Assembly (NCBI RefSeq): GCF_001577835.2
Contig: NC_029519.1
Location: 74,086,440 to 74,150,439 of the forward strand
Reading direction: 5' to 3'
DNA length: 64,000 bases
Origin: Coturnix japonica
Taxonomy: Eukaryota > Chordata > Aves > Galliformes > Phasianidae
Part shown: positions 48,906 to 61,174 of the stretch, one piece after another
Layout: every line of letters starts with the position of its first letter
Position numbering within the stretch: the first letter of the stretch is position 1
The notes under the pieces: generated by a model
The model's input: the letters and a program-made list of their open reading frames with translations, nothing else
The model's database searches: none
What the model was told of the DNA's origin: nothing
Translations under genes and position numbers: made by a program

Positions 48906-50664
48906 AAGTAACACATTTTCTACTTTCTCCTTTTTGTGCTTCAGAAACTCTTCCTCCAACTTGTATGTAGCTGTAAAGGGATGTAGCTCAGAATGAAAGT
49001 CTTGAATATCTTTGAAATGTACTTAATTCTCACACTTCGCAAGTGGTAGGTACTTTTGGGGAATATCTCTTTTCAGGATCTCATCTGCATTTTTGATCAT
49101 TCAGGATGCCTGGCAACTATTTCTCTTCTCTTACTGAAATTGTGTATTTCTTGATCATACGGCATTTCTCTCTGGACCATGATAAAATGCAGAAAACATT
49201 TATGAAGCTACAAAGAACTGCGATTAAAATGAAATTTTGACTATGATTAGGGAAATGATTGAAAATTTAGAAACACCTAAATTATTTGGAATTCATCCTA
49301 ACAGTAACTTTTCCAGACTGGTAACCAGGAAACCATCCCACCAACTTCAATATAAGTAGTGCGTCACTGATGGATCCCTTGAGAGCAAGTTAGTCACCAT
49401 AACAGCAAGAGACTTAGTGATTTCATGTGTTTAGAACCCAATTCTCTAGACTACTCGTATCTGTATGCTTTGGACTCCAACCAGATTGTCCTTCCTGAAC
49501 AGTCTTGATGTCCGTCTTCCATTTGTGCCCATTATACAGTCCTCAAGCTGAATATATTCACTGGAGCCCCTGCAAAATCCTGCTCTTGTAAGATAGAGGA
49601 GGAACTGGAATCATTGAAATATCTTCTGTCAAAGGGAAGACACGGCTTAATGTACTGCTTCTCTTACTGTACAAAGAGCAAATTTTTAAAGATTTGCTTT
49701 AAAAATCTCATGTACTTTTCCCAAATTTTATCTCTATTTTCACAGTTTAGCTGCAACAGTAACACCGGTATTGTTTTTGCAAGGATATGCTGCTCTTGAA
49801 CATTCTTTCCTCCAACATCGGCACTGTTTTACTACGTACAGGGTCATTTATCTTGGTACAAGTAAGATATTTATTCTCACCATCACAAAAATATTATCAC
49901 CTGTCTTCAGTTAGGATATCTCTGTTCTTTCCACCTCCAAGATTTACATGCCAGTCCAACTGTAAAATTGAAAATATTGAAATGTAAACAGTCCTTATGT
50001 CAATGGTGTCATGCTTCTTGAGAAACCCAGCAGAGAAAAGAGAAGGCTTGTTTTTCTGCTCACAGCACTTCTGTTTAAAAATCTCTGCTGTTCTTTTGTT
50101 GTTGTGTTGGTGGCTTTTCTTTTTCAGTTGTTTATTTTGTTGTTGTTGTTGCTTTGTTTGTTTGTTTAATTTCAGAACCGCATTCCAATATGCTGCTTAG
50201 GGAAGAATAAAATGGTTCAGGGAGGAAAATAACAGTAAAGAAGTACACTGTCCACAGACAGCTGGAGAATATTTGGAGCCAGATATTTTGCAAGATTTGA
50301 AATATTTGGCTAATGCCTTTGCCTCAGTAGTGTCTCTCTGTATTTGTATTGTGCTTGAAAAAAATAAATAAAAAAAGAATGAGTCTAATGTTAAACTGGA
50401 AATATCAGGTCACTGATACAAAATGGAGCCCACTTACTATTTGTCCTGTCCTTTTATGCTGCCAGAGTGGCTGCTCAGCGGAACACCACATGAAGTAGGC
50501 CTGGAGGTGCACTGAGTCCAAACCAGACATCACCTAAGGAACAAAAATCTTGAGTTATTTCAGAGATTTATTTATTATTTATGCTGTGTTTTCATTTTAT
50601 ACCTGCACATTGTATATATAATCTGTGACATTATTCATCAAACTATCAGTTTCAACAAATAGAT
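48906..50664. other. Unique AT-rich DNA
   Basis: A TTG/TTTG-rich run occupies about 50096-50170. No gene recognised. Confidence 0.5.
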
Positions 50665-51015
50665 AAAGGCTGCTCCAAAAGTAATTACTCCTGTTTTATT
50701 ATGTTGGCCCATGATGTCAGAGGTAGATGTTGGTGGGATGGCAGTAGAAGCTGAACCTTACCACCAGTGCTCCATTATATGTTGTTGCAGTGTGACAGTT
50801 GGCAGCAGAGGGGCAGTCTGACAAAATGGCATCTGACATGGAAATGCATATGGAGCAAAGATGCGTCATTGATTCCTCCGTGTGGGAAAAAACTGCAGGC
50901 GTTGACATTCATTGATGCTTGCTGAACGCTGATGGAGACCAAACAGTGGCTATTCTGAAAAAGTTGTTTTGTAGCTGAGAATTTATTATCAATAGTGTAT
51001 TTGTCTCTCAGTTAA
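50665..51015 (+). mobile_element. Mariner transposon (Galluhop/Mariner1_GG type), internally deleted
   Basis: GGCTGCTCCAAAAGTAA at 50668 is the 5' terminal inverted repeat. The 5' UTR follows (ATTATGTTGGCCCATGATG, GTTGGCAGCAGAGGGGCAG), then the transposase start ATG at 50826 with MASDMEVHMEQRCV, which is the N-terminus of this family. After the GDQTV segment (about 50950) the sequence jumps to GTTGTTTTGTAGCTGAGAA, which I remember as the 3' UTR. The DNA-binding/catalytic middle with its DDD residues is absent and no 3' inverted repeat is seen. A dead deletion copy. Confidence 0.85.
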
Positions 51016-53577
51016 ACATAAACAACCTATAGATCTTTGCTGCTCTAAGTTACTTTGTATACAGGCAGAACCACACACACAAAAAATACATTAAAAAGTA
51101 ACAAGAAGATTGGAGCTAAATTTTGAGCCCACTTGCAGAATGGATGAAACTCCTTGTGATTTCCTTGAGACAACCACTCCCTCCAGAAGTAGCTGTGCAG
51201 AGGGTAGAGACAGCAAGTAGGCAATTTGGCAGCAGTAAATGCCTCTCAGACACACAATATATTTTTCAATTGAAATGTAACTCAGAATTTTAAAAGGAGC
51301 AGAGATAAAATTTTATGTGCAGGATTTAAATAAAAATCAGTACTAACAATCTAGCAGCCTGGTGCAGGTTAGTAGAAGTAGTTAATACACAATACCTAAA
51401 GAATTATTGAAATGAAATAAAAGACAACGAAACGAACTAATGACAACAACAACAAACAAAAATGATTACTTTCCAGTTTCGTATTCAAAACTCTTGGCAC
51501 CTGAAGACCAAAGGAGAAATAAGAGAGCAGATGTGCTCCAACAAAACTGAGTAGTGAAAATAATCTTTATTTGGAGATTTTATTAAGTCTAAAGTACAAG
51601 GAATTGCACTTCCATGAGTTTGGTTGCTGTGATTTTTGGCTGTTCATGAGAAGAACAAATCAACAGTGCTGTTATTCACTTAATCATACAGTCTGACAAA
51701 GTGCAAGTGTTCTCTGTCTGGAAAAGAAAACTACTTGCTGTTGAGTATGCTTGATAACAATGTCTTCTACTAGAGAAATCAAAAAACATCAGATATTTTA
51801 TTTTCCTCCCATTTTCATAACTGTACCAATTATTTTGATCATCTGCCATTTAGAGAAAATGTTAGTAACATATCACTGCCCAACCCAGCAATCCAAATTT
51901 CATCCAACTGAAAAAGGGACAAAACTAACAGTTGCTGTGGATTTTTATGGTACTTATCTCCATTACTACTTCTGAATTTTGATTTGTTGCAAAAGAGCTG
52001 ATGATGACTTACTTAAACACAGATGCTGAAGTATGGCTTCCTTCTGCCTGAAATCTGCATCTGAATGTTAGAGAGGGAAGCTTGTGTTAAGCTTAAAATG
52101 GGTTCTATCTGTGGATAGATAATTTGAAATCTGAGGGCACTTGTTTTATACATGTAGCCACACATCTGTAAACATCTGTCTGCTTTTTCAAGTGCAACTC
52201 AAATGGAAAATGTGAAAAAAGAATATATCGTGTTACTGGAATTTGAAGTCCTCACAAATCCCCATCCTGCCTTTCTTGCCAGGTCCAACCTAAGCTAAAC
52301 AAAGATTTGCAGTGTACAAGTGTACAGAATTTTAACACAGGGCTTTTCATGTAATCTTTCCAGTGTCTCTTCACATCTGAAAGCTCAATATGTTAACAGA
52401 GATGGCTTTCATGCAAGAAAATTCATTTAAGAACTGGAATCAGGCATTTGCTTTTCCCTGACATTGTCTGACTGTCTCCCTTTTTCCCCCTTTTGTTCCC
52501 CCAGGTAAATAGGTTTGGGCTACTGGGAGATGCATAAGTGACCTGACAATAGAGAGCAGTTCTAGAGTGCTCTGCAGCTCTGAAGAGCACTCTGAACTGG
52601 AAAATACCTATGATATGTCACTTTTTCAACCACTCAACAGAGAGTAACAAAGAATGATATTACTCCTACCTAGCACTATACTGTGGATTGCTTTTCAAAT
52701 GAAATTATTTTTTTCTCTGTGCTAAAGGAAAATTGTTTTTCCACCAAATTCTATTGAGGTTTACAGCCACAGAATGCACTGGTGAGTATGTAGTTAGACT
52801 CCAAAAAAGACCTGTCTCCTGAAGTTTAGTGATACCAGAGCCACATGAAAAATTAGTTCTGTATCAAGCCCTGGAAGAAACTTAGATGTGGATTAATAAT
52901 TGATACTATAATTTCTTACATTCACTGACGTTCTTCTCTATCAGTTATGAATTGGCTTTGAGTTCCAATAACATAATCTGGAAGACATCACCAGCTCAAA
53001 TAAACACTCCCAGAGCATACTCAGGAAGAAGAGAAACAAAGATATGGAACAGAGATGTTTGTGGTTCAGACAGAGCATTTGTATCAAGTCTGGGTACCAG
53101 CCTGGACAAGTACAATGTAGTAGCATTGTGTCTGAAATGCAACCTAGAACTTCTCAAAGAGCACTGAAGAAGCTTAGTCCCAGCACGATCATTTCATTCT
53201 GTGCTTTCTCAGTGTGTTAGAAAGGATGAAGGACCTTCATTTACTCCCAACACATTTTAAATTCATTTAAATCTCATTTTAAATCCATGCAACATCTGTT
53301 GGAGTCTTTTCATTAGCTTTAATCAGGTTTCACAAAGACCCTGTCATGCTAAGGCCTTGCTTATGTATTAGACTGTATGGTGCTAAATGTCATCAGAGTA
53401 CACAATATTTCACTATCTTGAATAAAGTCGATGTGAATGGCTCAAACATCTGCAGAAAAGCAAATAAAGTCACTTGGCATCTGTGGAAATGTAGTAAAAC
53501 TACACAAGCAGGTAGTCCCACATGCAGGCTGTGCAGTGTAATTTCCTAGTCCAACAACCACTTCCTAGTTGTCTATT
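51016..53577. other. Unique AT-rich DNA
   Basis: No gene or repeat family recognised. Confidence 0.5.
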
Positions 53578-53818
53578 TCATAGAATCATAGTATAATTAC
53601 AGTTGCAAGGTCATCTTGTCCAACTCCCCAGCAATGAACAGGGAAACCTAAAGCTTGATCAGGTTGCTCAGAGCCCTGTCCAGGCTGACCTTGAATGTCT
53701 CCAGGGATGGGGAACCCACCACCTCTCTGAGCAATCTGTGCCAGTGCCTTATCATGTTGTAAAAGGTATCTTCCTTGTATCCAATCTAAATCTTCCTTCT
53801 TTTAGTTTAATTCCATAG
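53578..53818 (-). mobile_element. CR1 LINE 3' end
   Basis: TTCATAGAATCATAGTATAA, CTTGTCCAACTCCCCAGC, CTTGAATGTCTCCAGGGATG and CCACCACCTCTCTGAGC run to TATCCAATCTAAATCTTCC, in reverse orientation. A T16 run follows at 53836-53851. Confidence 0.92.
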
Positions 53819-55839
53819 GGCACTGGTTAAAATGATTTTTTTTTTTTTTTTACATATGAACTCCTTTAAGGCTCAGGAATACCTGGTTTTCTTTCTCTTC
53901 CAAGGAAAATGCTTATGTTTGACTCATACCTTGTGTCAGCATTCCCTTCTTTTGACATGTTACAGATACAGCACTGAAGCACCACTAGCAATTATCATGC
54001 TTCCTGTGGTAAAAGAGTAGTTTACTGGAGCATACAAATTGCTACACTAAAGCACACAGTAACTCAGCAATGCTCACAATCTCTGAAATAGGTCAGCATC
54101 AAATTTAGGGAACTACTCAAAAACCAGCTATGTACAAATCTAGAAGTCATTTTCTGTCTGCTGACATTTGATACTTTATTTTATACTTTATTTATGCTAG
54201 AAACATACAGGCAAATATTTCTTACACATACAGTCACGTATCTGTTTGACTTAGTAGTGTGTCACTAGTTGTGTAAACTTCTCACCCTTTTTCTAAATCC
54301 TGGTTATGCTTTTGGCCTCAAAGATGTTGGGTAGCAATTCCTCACAGGAGCCATGCCTGAGTAATTGCTATATCATCATGTGAAAGCAATAGCAGGCAAA
54401 AAATGCCGTTGTATGGCAGATGCTTAATGCAGAGCATGGCACCATCATGATTGCTTTTTATTTCATTTCTCTTCATCTTAGAATCTGAAATACTCATGCA
54501 GGAAACTATGTAAAAAGGCTGGCAGAACTACTGATTATATTGCCTTTATTTATGTGGTAGGTGCTCTTGTCAGCCAGTTATTACTGTTGTTATCCTTGAC
54601 TAGGACTTAATCACTCACAATATAGAAGTGACTTGTCACCTTTCCAGCCACTGTGAACAATGTGAGGGGAAATAAGTGAGTCCACTCCAAGAGATTCAGC
54701 ATAATTCTGATTTATCAAGCGAGTCAGAAGCTGCCAACATTTTAAATACAAGGGTATCCCTGGGTCAGCAGATGTACAAATATTTCAGTGGCTGTCAGTG
54801 TATTGTACTGTGTTGTTCATTTGTCAGTGGAGCCCTGTCCCCAGCAAAGCAGCCTGATAATTCAAGCATTGCAATATATCACAGCAAAGAACAAGACTGT
54901 CAGCTTTTCTTCATCATTGAGAACATAAAGTGACAGGGAAGTTTTTGGAACAATTGTGTTTTGATTAAATTTTGTCATATGGATGCACAGATTGGCTGGT
55001 CTGGCTTCTGAGGTTGCCATATCATCAGGGAGACTGTGAACAGTCTGGTGATGTTTGTTAATTGTACTTGGGTGTGGATACACACATACAGAACAACACA
55101 CACAAAAATGTATGCATGCAAATATATACATATACACACACGCACACGAACAGCACACATAAAATGGAATCCATATGTATTGCTTATGCATAGAGTCTCT
55201 CTATATATATACACAAAACTGCAGATTTAGCTTCATTCCTGCCTCTAAGGTTTACCTTCTCATATTCCTTATTATTCTTTAAAAGCACAAAAACAAGACC
55301 TTTCCTATGTCTCTAGGAAATTGCTAAAATCTCTGTCAGATGATTTTTTACAGGAAAAAAAAACTCAACCAAAAAGTTTTGCTTCTATTACACTTGCATC
55401 AAAACACCATTGTGTCCAAGGAAAGGATTTTTCTATGTGTATATTTATAGTGAAGGGGCTGAAACCTACTGAAAAGGAAAGGCATTTAAGAGGGATTTTT
55501 GAGTAAGAGAGTAACAAAGAATTTATCCCTAACAGCATTTGATTTAAGACTAATTTGCATTTTCAGGTGCTAATTTTGTGAATCATCTCACACTTCATTT
55601 CTGCATAATATAGCCATAGGCAGATGATAATTGTAATTACACACTAGGAAAGGAGTCTGTTAAAATCGTGGTCAAAATGCAGGAAATGCTTAAATCCTTC
55701 TACTGCTGACCACTTAACTCAAGATGCACAAAGTTACCCTCAGATTTTCCAGGAAGAGAGTCATCTAAAAACTTATCAAAGGTCTAAGGACAGGCTGGAA
55801 CTTCACTTCTCCTGGCTCTGTTACAAACTTCTTTCATAT
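53819..55839. other. Unique DNA with CA/TA microsatellite
   Basis: An interrupted (CA)n/(TA)n region lies at about 55079-55215. No gene recognised. Confidence 0.5.
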
Positions 55840-55984
55840 TTCATAGCGTCATAGAATTGTGGCTTAGTATGGAAGGGACCGTAAAGATCACTGAGCTCCA
55901 GCCCACTGCCTTGAGCTGCCATCAGTACAGGCTGCCCAGAGCCCCCCTCCAACCTGGCCTTGAATGCCTTCAAGGATGGGGCTT
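55840..55984 (-). mobile_element. CR1 LINE 3' end, short
   Basis: TTCATAGCGTCATAGAATTG, ATGGAAGGGACCGTAAAGATC, GGCTGCCCAGAGCCC and CAACCTGGCCTTGAATGCC to CAAGGATGGGGC, reverse orientation. It has the 'agcccactgcc' subfamily signature. Confidence 0.9.
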
Positions 55985-58065
55985 ATTTCTTCAATGTCTT
56001 TTTACTCTTGTGAAATACTTCTATCTCTTTGCATTTAGGACTTACCATGGTTACCACGAGAGTTCAGCTAGATTTGTTACCACAATACTGCCTCATAAGA
56101 ATGGATTCATAGTTGCATTTTGCTTGTCATATTTGATATTCTTCCTGTTCTTGGTATATTTACACACTCTCATCTATATCTGTATTTACATTTCTACTCA
56201 TACTTTTTTTTCCTTCTTGCAACCCATACAACAGTTTTTCAGTTCATGGCCCCAAGTAAAGAACTGAAGTACAGAAGTAAAGAATGATTCCAAAATTCTT
56301 CTCTTGCACAGAGTAGGAGAAATACATTGAAGTATGTGAAGTTTTTCAAGGGAAGAACTCAAATGGAGAAAAACGAGGCCCCCAAAAAACATTATGCAAT
56401 ACTTTATTTGTTTGTTTTTTCTTTAAAGTCAACCCCAAGTTTTGAACTACAGTAAATCTTATCACATTCTACTTTTGATGCAAGACAGTATTCATTGAAA
56501 TGGAGCAACACAGAAGCAACTGAAGATTTTTTAGTGGCATTTCATCCTGACTAGAAAGGGGATGAAGCAGAAATTGAACATGGCTCGTTGTTTCTCAAAC
56601 TAATTGTAAAAATCCACCCTGTTACACACTTTGAGCTGTGCTGAAACATCAGAGTTTCAGAGAGCCAACAAGAGCAAGAATTACTTTCTGAACTTCGGGT
56701 GAATCTTCTGAGATTCAACCCTCATTAATCTATTTATACACCATCTGATTTTTCTTTTATACTTGTGAATGAAGCAGAAGGCAATTTGTTTCATTTCTAT
56801 TGCTGTAACCTACAAGCTTTGTCCTGCCTTCTGCTGGTGGGGCAAAGATATGATCTTCAGGTTCCCATTAAGGTTTAACAGCATTTCCACAGTTACATTG
56901 ACTACTATAAAGACAAACATTTGCATTCAAGTCATACTTGCTACTAACAGGAACAGCTTGGAACCCTACTGATCTGATATAAAACGGCTCCAAATGCTTG
57001 TTGAAAAACCTGGGACTATAAACAGATTTCATTCTCCTCTGCTCTCCAGATCTAGCTTGTAAAGTGGCAGCACTATGAACCCTCATCTTTGGAAATGGAG
57101 AGCAGTAGAGAACAGATGACAGTAGTTCAAAGTGCCTTGAAACCTGCTCCAGCTGTCATTAAATATCTCTGGCTCCCTGATAGCAGCAATTTTAGCCGCA
57201 GCAGAATACAGAGGCCGTTTTGTCACAAGAGCTAAGAAACAACAAGCAAAAGAGTGTTTTGCAAGTCTGAAAAATTAGCATGTTCCTCTTTCAGCTGCAG
57301 TTAGTAACACAAGCTCACTTAAATTTCCAAGTAAGTTTGGTTCTATAACCATACAACTTAGGAAGATATAACTGTGGGAGGGTCAACTCATGTAAGATAA
57401 CTGTTTTGTGAAAATCTCCTATTAAAGTCAATCCATTTTTCTTTTACATGTGGACCTTGGGTGTTATTTCAACTCAACCTAACCAGGAGGATTTGTGAAT
57501 CTGGTCATCTCTTCCTCCCTTCCCAGGTGGGATGTGATACAACCTTTCTTGTCATCAAGGATCTTAATATCATCTTTTCATAGGTGCATAGAAGACCACT
57601 CAATACCCGCTGATATCAATAGAGATTTTGTCATAGTCTTTGTTAGGCATGGTATTTAATGGAGTGTTTATTTGCTATATGATGATTCAAGAGTGACCTC
57701 TCATAAACACTTCTTCCACTTTCCTGTTGCTCAGTCGTTTTCTCCTGTATGTCATCAGGCAAGGGTGGCCTGAAAAATCATCTGTTGCCTTTAGGTATAA
57801 TAACATGGCCTCTTCATAAATTGACATACTAAAAATAAATAAAGAAATAAAGAAAAAAAGCTTTCATTTGGCAGTAACTGTAGTTTGTGTTAATATGTGC
57901 TTTACACTCGTGTTTTGAAATAAAAATGATTTTGCCCTAAAAAGGTGCAGATGTGGGACTACTTCATTGTTGTCCACAGGTTCTTCAGTTTTCTTTGCCA
58001 TATATACCTGGAGAAAACCAAAACTCCAGCCTAGAAGTTAATAACTGCAATCAATTTGGTAAGGC
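55985..58065. other. Unique AT-rich DNA
   Basis: No gene or repeat family. The stretch at about 57140-57320 lacks repeats and could be conserved noncoding sequence; not testable here. Confidence 0.45.
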
Positions 58066-58371
58066 CTGTAAGGCCTCATCTGGAATACTGTGTTCAGTTC
58101 TGGGCTCCCCAGTACAAAAAAGACAGGAGCCTCTTGGAAAGAGTTCAACAGAGGGCCACAAAGATGGTGAAGGGCCTGGAGCATCTCCACTATGAAGAAA
58201 GGCTAAGTGAACTGGGTCTGTTTAGCCTTGAGAAAAGAAGACTGAGAGGGGACTTGATCAAGGTCTATAAATATCCAAGGTGTGGGGGGCAAAGTTGCAA
58301 GACTAGACTCTTTCCAGCAGTGTGTGGAGACAGGATAAGGGGAAACGGTCAGAAACTGGAGCATAGGAAGT
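58066..58371 (+). mobile_element. CR1 LINE, end of ORF2
   Basis: The frame reads [57 protein letters not shown] and DLIKVYKY: the conserved C-terminus of CR1 ORF2. It ends after [10 protein letters not shown]-like coding near 58371 without 3' UTR tail, so it is truncated at both ends. Confidence 0.92.
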
Positions 58372-59742
58372 TATCCATCTGTTTAAATCCAAACTTTTCA
58401 CATAATTAACAATTTATAGTCAAGAGTGAGCCTCTCTTCATCTTTTAAACACAGCTCAATGTCTTAATACAATGTAGACAAGGGAAGAGAGCCTATTTTA
58501 GATTCAGATGAAGTCCTGAAAAATAATTTCATTCTTTATAAAAAAAGAATAAATATGGACAGTCAGTGCTAATTCATTCCAACAATCTGTCGTTTGCAAA
58601 GGAGTTTAGGTTATTACAGGAAGGTAGCCCCTGTCTACTTATTAGTTATTCACAGCTGTTAAGAGTTCCCTCAGTCTCCAGCCAACAAGGCTGTCTTTTC
58701 AAGAGCTGCAAGAGGAAAGCATGTTGATTTTTTCTCTGAAGACATAAAGCTCCGACAGGCATGAAAATAATTACTTCCAAAATGAATTTGAAATTTGAAA
58801 CAACAATGAATTGAAAAAGAACTGTTTTTAAAGTTTAAACCAGTGTGACAATCAGAAACCATTCTGTATTTAGGGAGACAGAAACATTTTTGTTTGAATC
58901 ATTTTAACCTAAGTTAATGCTGTTTGTTTTCCTGAATATTTATCAAAACCAAGCAAAACAGATTAAATCCATCAAAAGCTTCCTCTATGATGTCTAGAGG
59001 AGTTCTTCCATCTGGGTGAGATCTGTGTTACAAGCAATACAGTGGGATGCTGCCAACTGATCTTCAGCTGAGCTCCAGTTCGCAGTTTTCACCATTTTTC
59101 CTTTTTTTGCATAAGAAACTGCCATTGCTGTTTTACATTTTATGTCAGGGAGAATTTGTTGGTCTAAAAAATAGGAAATATTTTTAGTAATTTCTGAGCA
59201 GATTGTTTTGAAACAAGTTATGAAACTCATGTCCCAGTGTAGTGGAACACAGGGGATTTTACTGTTAGAAGCTTTCATTTAGCAACATTTATTTTCTGTT
59301 CCAAAGATATCTGTTCTTTCCTCTTAGATCAAATATGTGATATGTCCACTCAACCTGAGAAATGGAAATTCCTTTCTTTTTTTATTTCATACTGTTGTAC
59401 ACTTTGAGGACTATTTTAGTTGAAATAACAGTCGGCTGTAGTTCTTGCCTCCCTGCTAAACTGGAAGATGTTATTGTCATCAATTCTTAATCTGGCCATT
59501 CAGAGCCTAGCCAAACTTGCTGTTCCCTTTAACACAGAACAATTTTAATAATAATCATTATATCATATTGTACTTATAATTATGCCAAATTTCCTTTCAA
59601 AATCTGAATCTGATAGAACAAAACACTTCAGAGGTGGCCTTAGGTATTTTTTATTAGGAACCGAAAGATAGGAAAAGATCTTTGTTTTTAATCTTGGAAA
59701 ACAAATTATTTTGTGGCAGTGTTTTGCAATTCCTTGTTTCTC
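58372..59742. other. Unique AT-rich DNA
   Basis: No gene or repeat recognised. Confidence 0.5.
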
Positions 59743-59915
59743 ATTCATAGAATCTTAGAGCCACTAAGGTTGGAAAAGACAACTAAGATCACCTAGTCCA
59801 ACCATAAGCACATCACCACCATGCCCACCAAACCAAGTTTCTCAGAGCTACATCTTCCCTGTTCTTGAAAACATCCAGGGACTCCACCACTTCCCTGGGC
59901 AGCCTGTTCCTAAAA
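59743..59915 (-). mobile_element. CR1 LINE 3' end
   Basis: ATTCATAGAATCTTAGAGCC, GGTTGGAAAAGACAACTAAG, CCACCATGCCCACCAAACC and CTTCCCTGGGCAGCCTGTTC, reverse orientation and close to consensus. Confidence 0.93.
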
Positions 59916-60029
59916 CACCAGCTCCACTGCTGCCTGCAGTTTTGCTAACAAGAAAAAATTCCATAGTTCATATTTTTTCCTATAGAAACAAGATGAACTG
60001 TGGAAGTTGGAACATAACTCCTTACAGGG

Positions 60030-60206
60030 AAAAGGTAACAAAACAGCTTGCCCACAGAGGTTGTCAAGACTCCTTCTCTGCAGATCTTCAAAAGCAACCT
60101 GGGCATAGTCTTGGGCAACATTTCAAGGTGTCTGAGCAGAGAGGATGGAGCAGATGGACCCAGAGGTCCCTGCCAACCTAACAGTTCTACCATTTTGTGA
60201 TTTTAT
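60030..60206 (+). mobile_element. CR1 LINE 3' end, diverged
   Basis: CAGCTTGCCCACAGAGGTTG, TCCTTCTCTGCAGATCTTC, AGCAACCTGGGC and AGGTCCCTGCCAACCTAACAG to ATTTTGTGATTTTAT. It lies back to back with 59743-59915, about 115 bp apart. Confidence 0.85.
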
Positions 60207-60311
60207 ACCTGAAGGCCCTCCCAGGATCTCAAAGGTAGGACCAACACTACAAACCTCAATGATTTTGCTGGAATTAATACATCTGGGAAAAATACTCATT
60301 CATATATATGC

Positions 60312-60335
60312 AAAAAAAAAAAAAAAAAAAAAAAA
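60312..60335. repeat. A24 homopolymer
   Basis: A pure A run. No processed pseudogene or SINE is recognisable upstream. Confidence 0.9.
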
Positions 60336-60964
60336 GGAATATGGTTGGAAACAAGTAGTTCTGTCTCATGGGAAATTCTAACATTTCACTGATCCATGAC
60401 TGAGGGAAAACTTGGATGAAAAATGCAAAAATCTGTAGAGAGTAAAAGATCTCTGAAAGTCTGAACTGCAGCCTGGGAAATACCAGAAAAACTTGATCTG
60501 ACACTAATCTATGCCCTCACAAGCAGCTGCCTCAGGACAGAAAAGAAACTTGAATAAATAGAGAAGGAATTTGGTATTTAATGAACATTTCCTTGTTGAT
60601 TTTATAAAACAGAACTTACTCATAAGTACTTGAAATATCAAATTATATTCCAAATGGTCTTTGATTTTTGTAACAGAAGAGATAAATGGTAAAAATATCA
60701 TTTTTCCAGAAAGTATAGTGCTAAGTTCTACAAAATCTTAATTACTGGGTGCTATGGTGTGGGTTGATATTATTTCTGTAAATTAGAATTTTGGATTTAT
60801 TTTAAAATATCAGAACGTTCTATCAAATGTGATATTCTTGGGAAATTTTGCATCTTTTCTCTATAAAAATTTCTCCATAATGACTTGAATGGCTGTTGTT
60901 TCCCCTAAAGATAGCTTCAGTCATATGTTGCTCTGTAAAGAGCATAATCTGGATTAGATAAATG

Positions 60965-61174
60965 AGGAAATTCTTGAGTATGAGGGTGATGAGGCTATGG
61001 AACAGGTTGTGTAGAGAAGCTGTGGGTGCTCCATCCCTAACAGTGTTGAAGGCCAGGTTCAATGGTACCCTGGGCTGCCTTATCTATTGAAACATGCCCC
61101 TGTCCAGAACCGGCAGGTTGGAACTGGGTTGTCTTCAAGGTCACTTCCAACACAAACAATTCTATGATTCTATT
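60965..61174 (+). mobile_element. CR1 LINE 3' end
   Basis: ATGAGGCTATGGAACAGG, GTGGGTGCTCCATCCCTAAC, GGCCAGGTTCAATGG and GGTTGGAACTGGGTTGTC lead to an ACAATTCTATGATTCTAT tail. Confidence 0.93.

Noticed and set aside
55857-56267. Plus-strand frame of 136 codons
   Set aside because: Its first third is antisense CR1 3' UTR and the rest has no recognisable domain.
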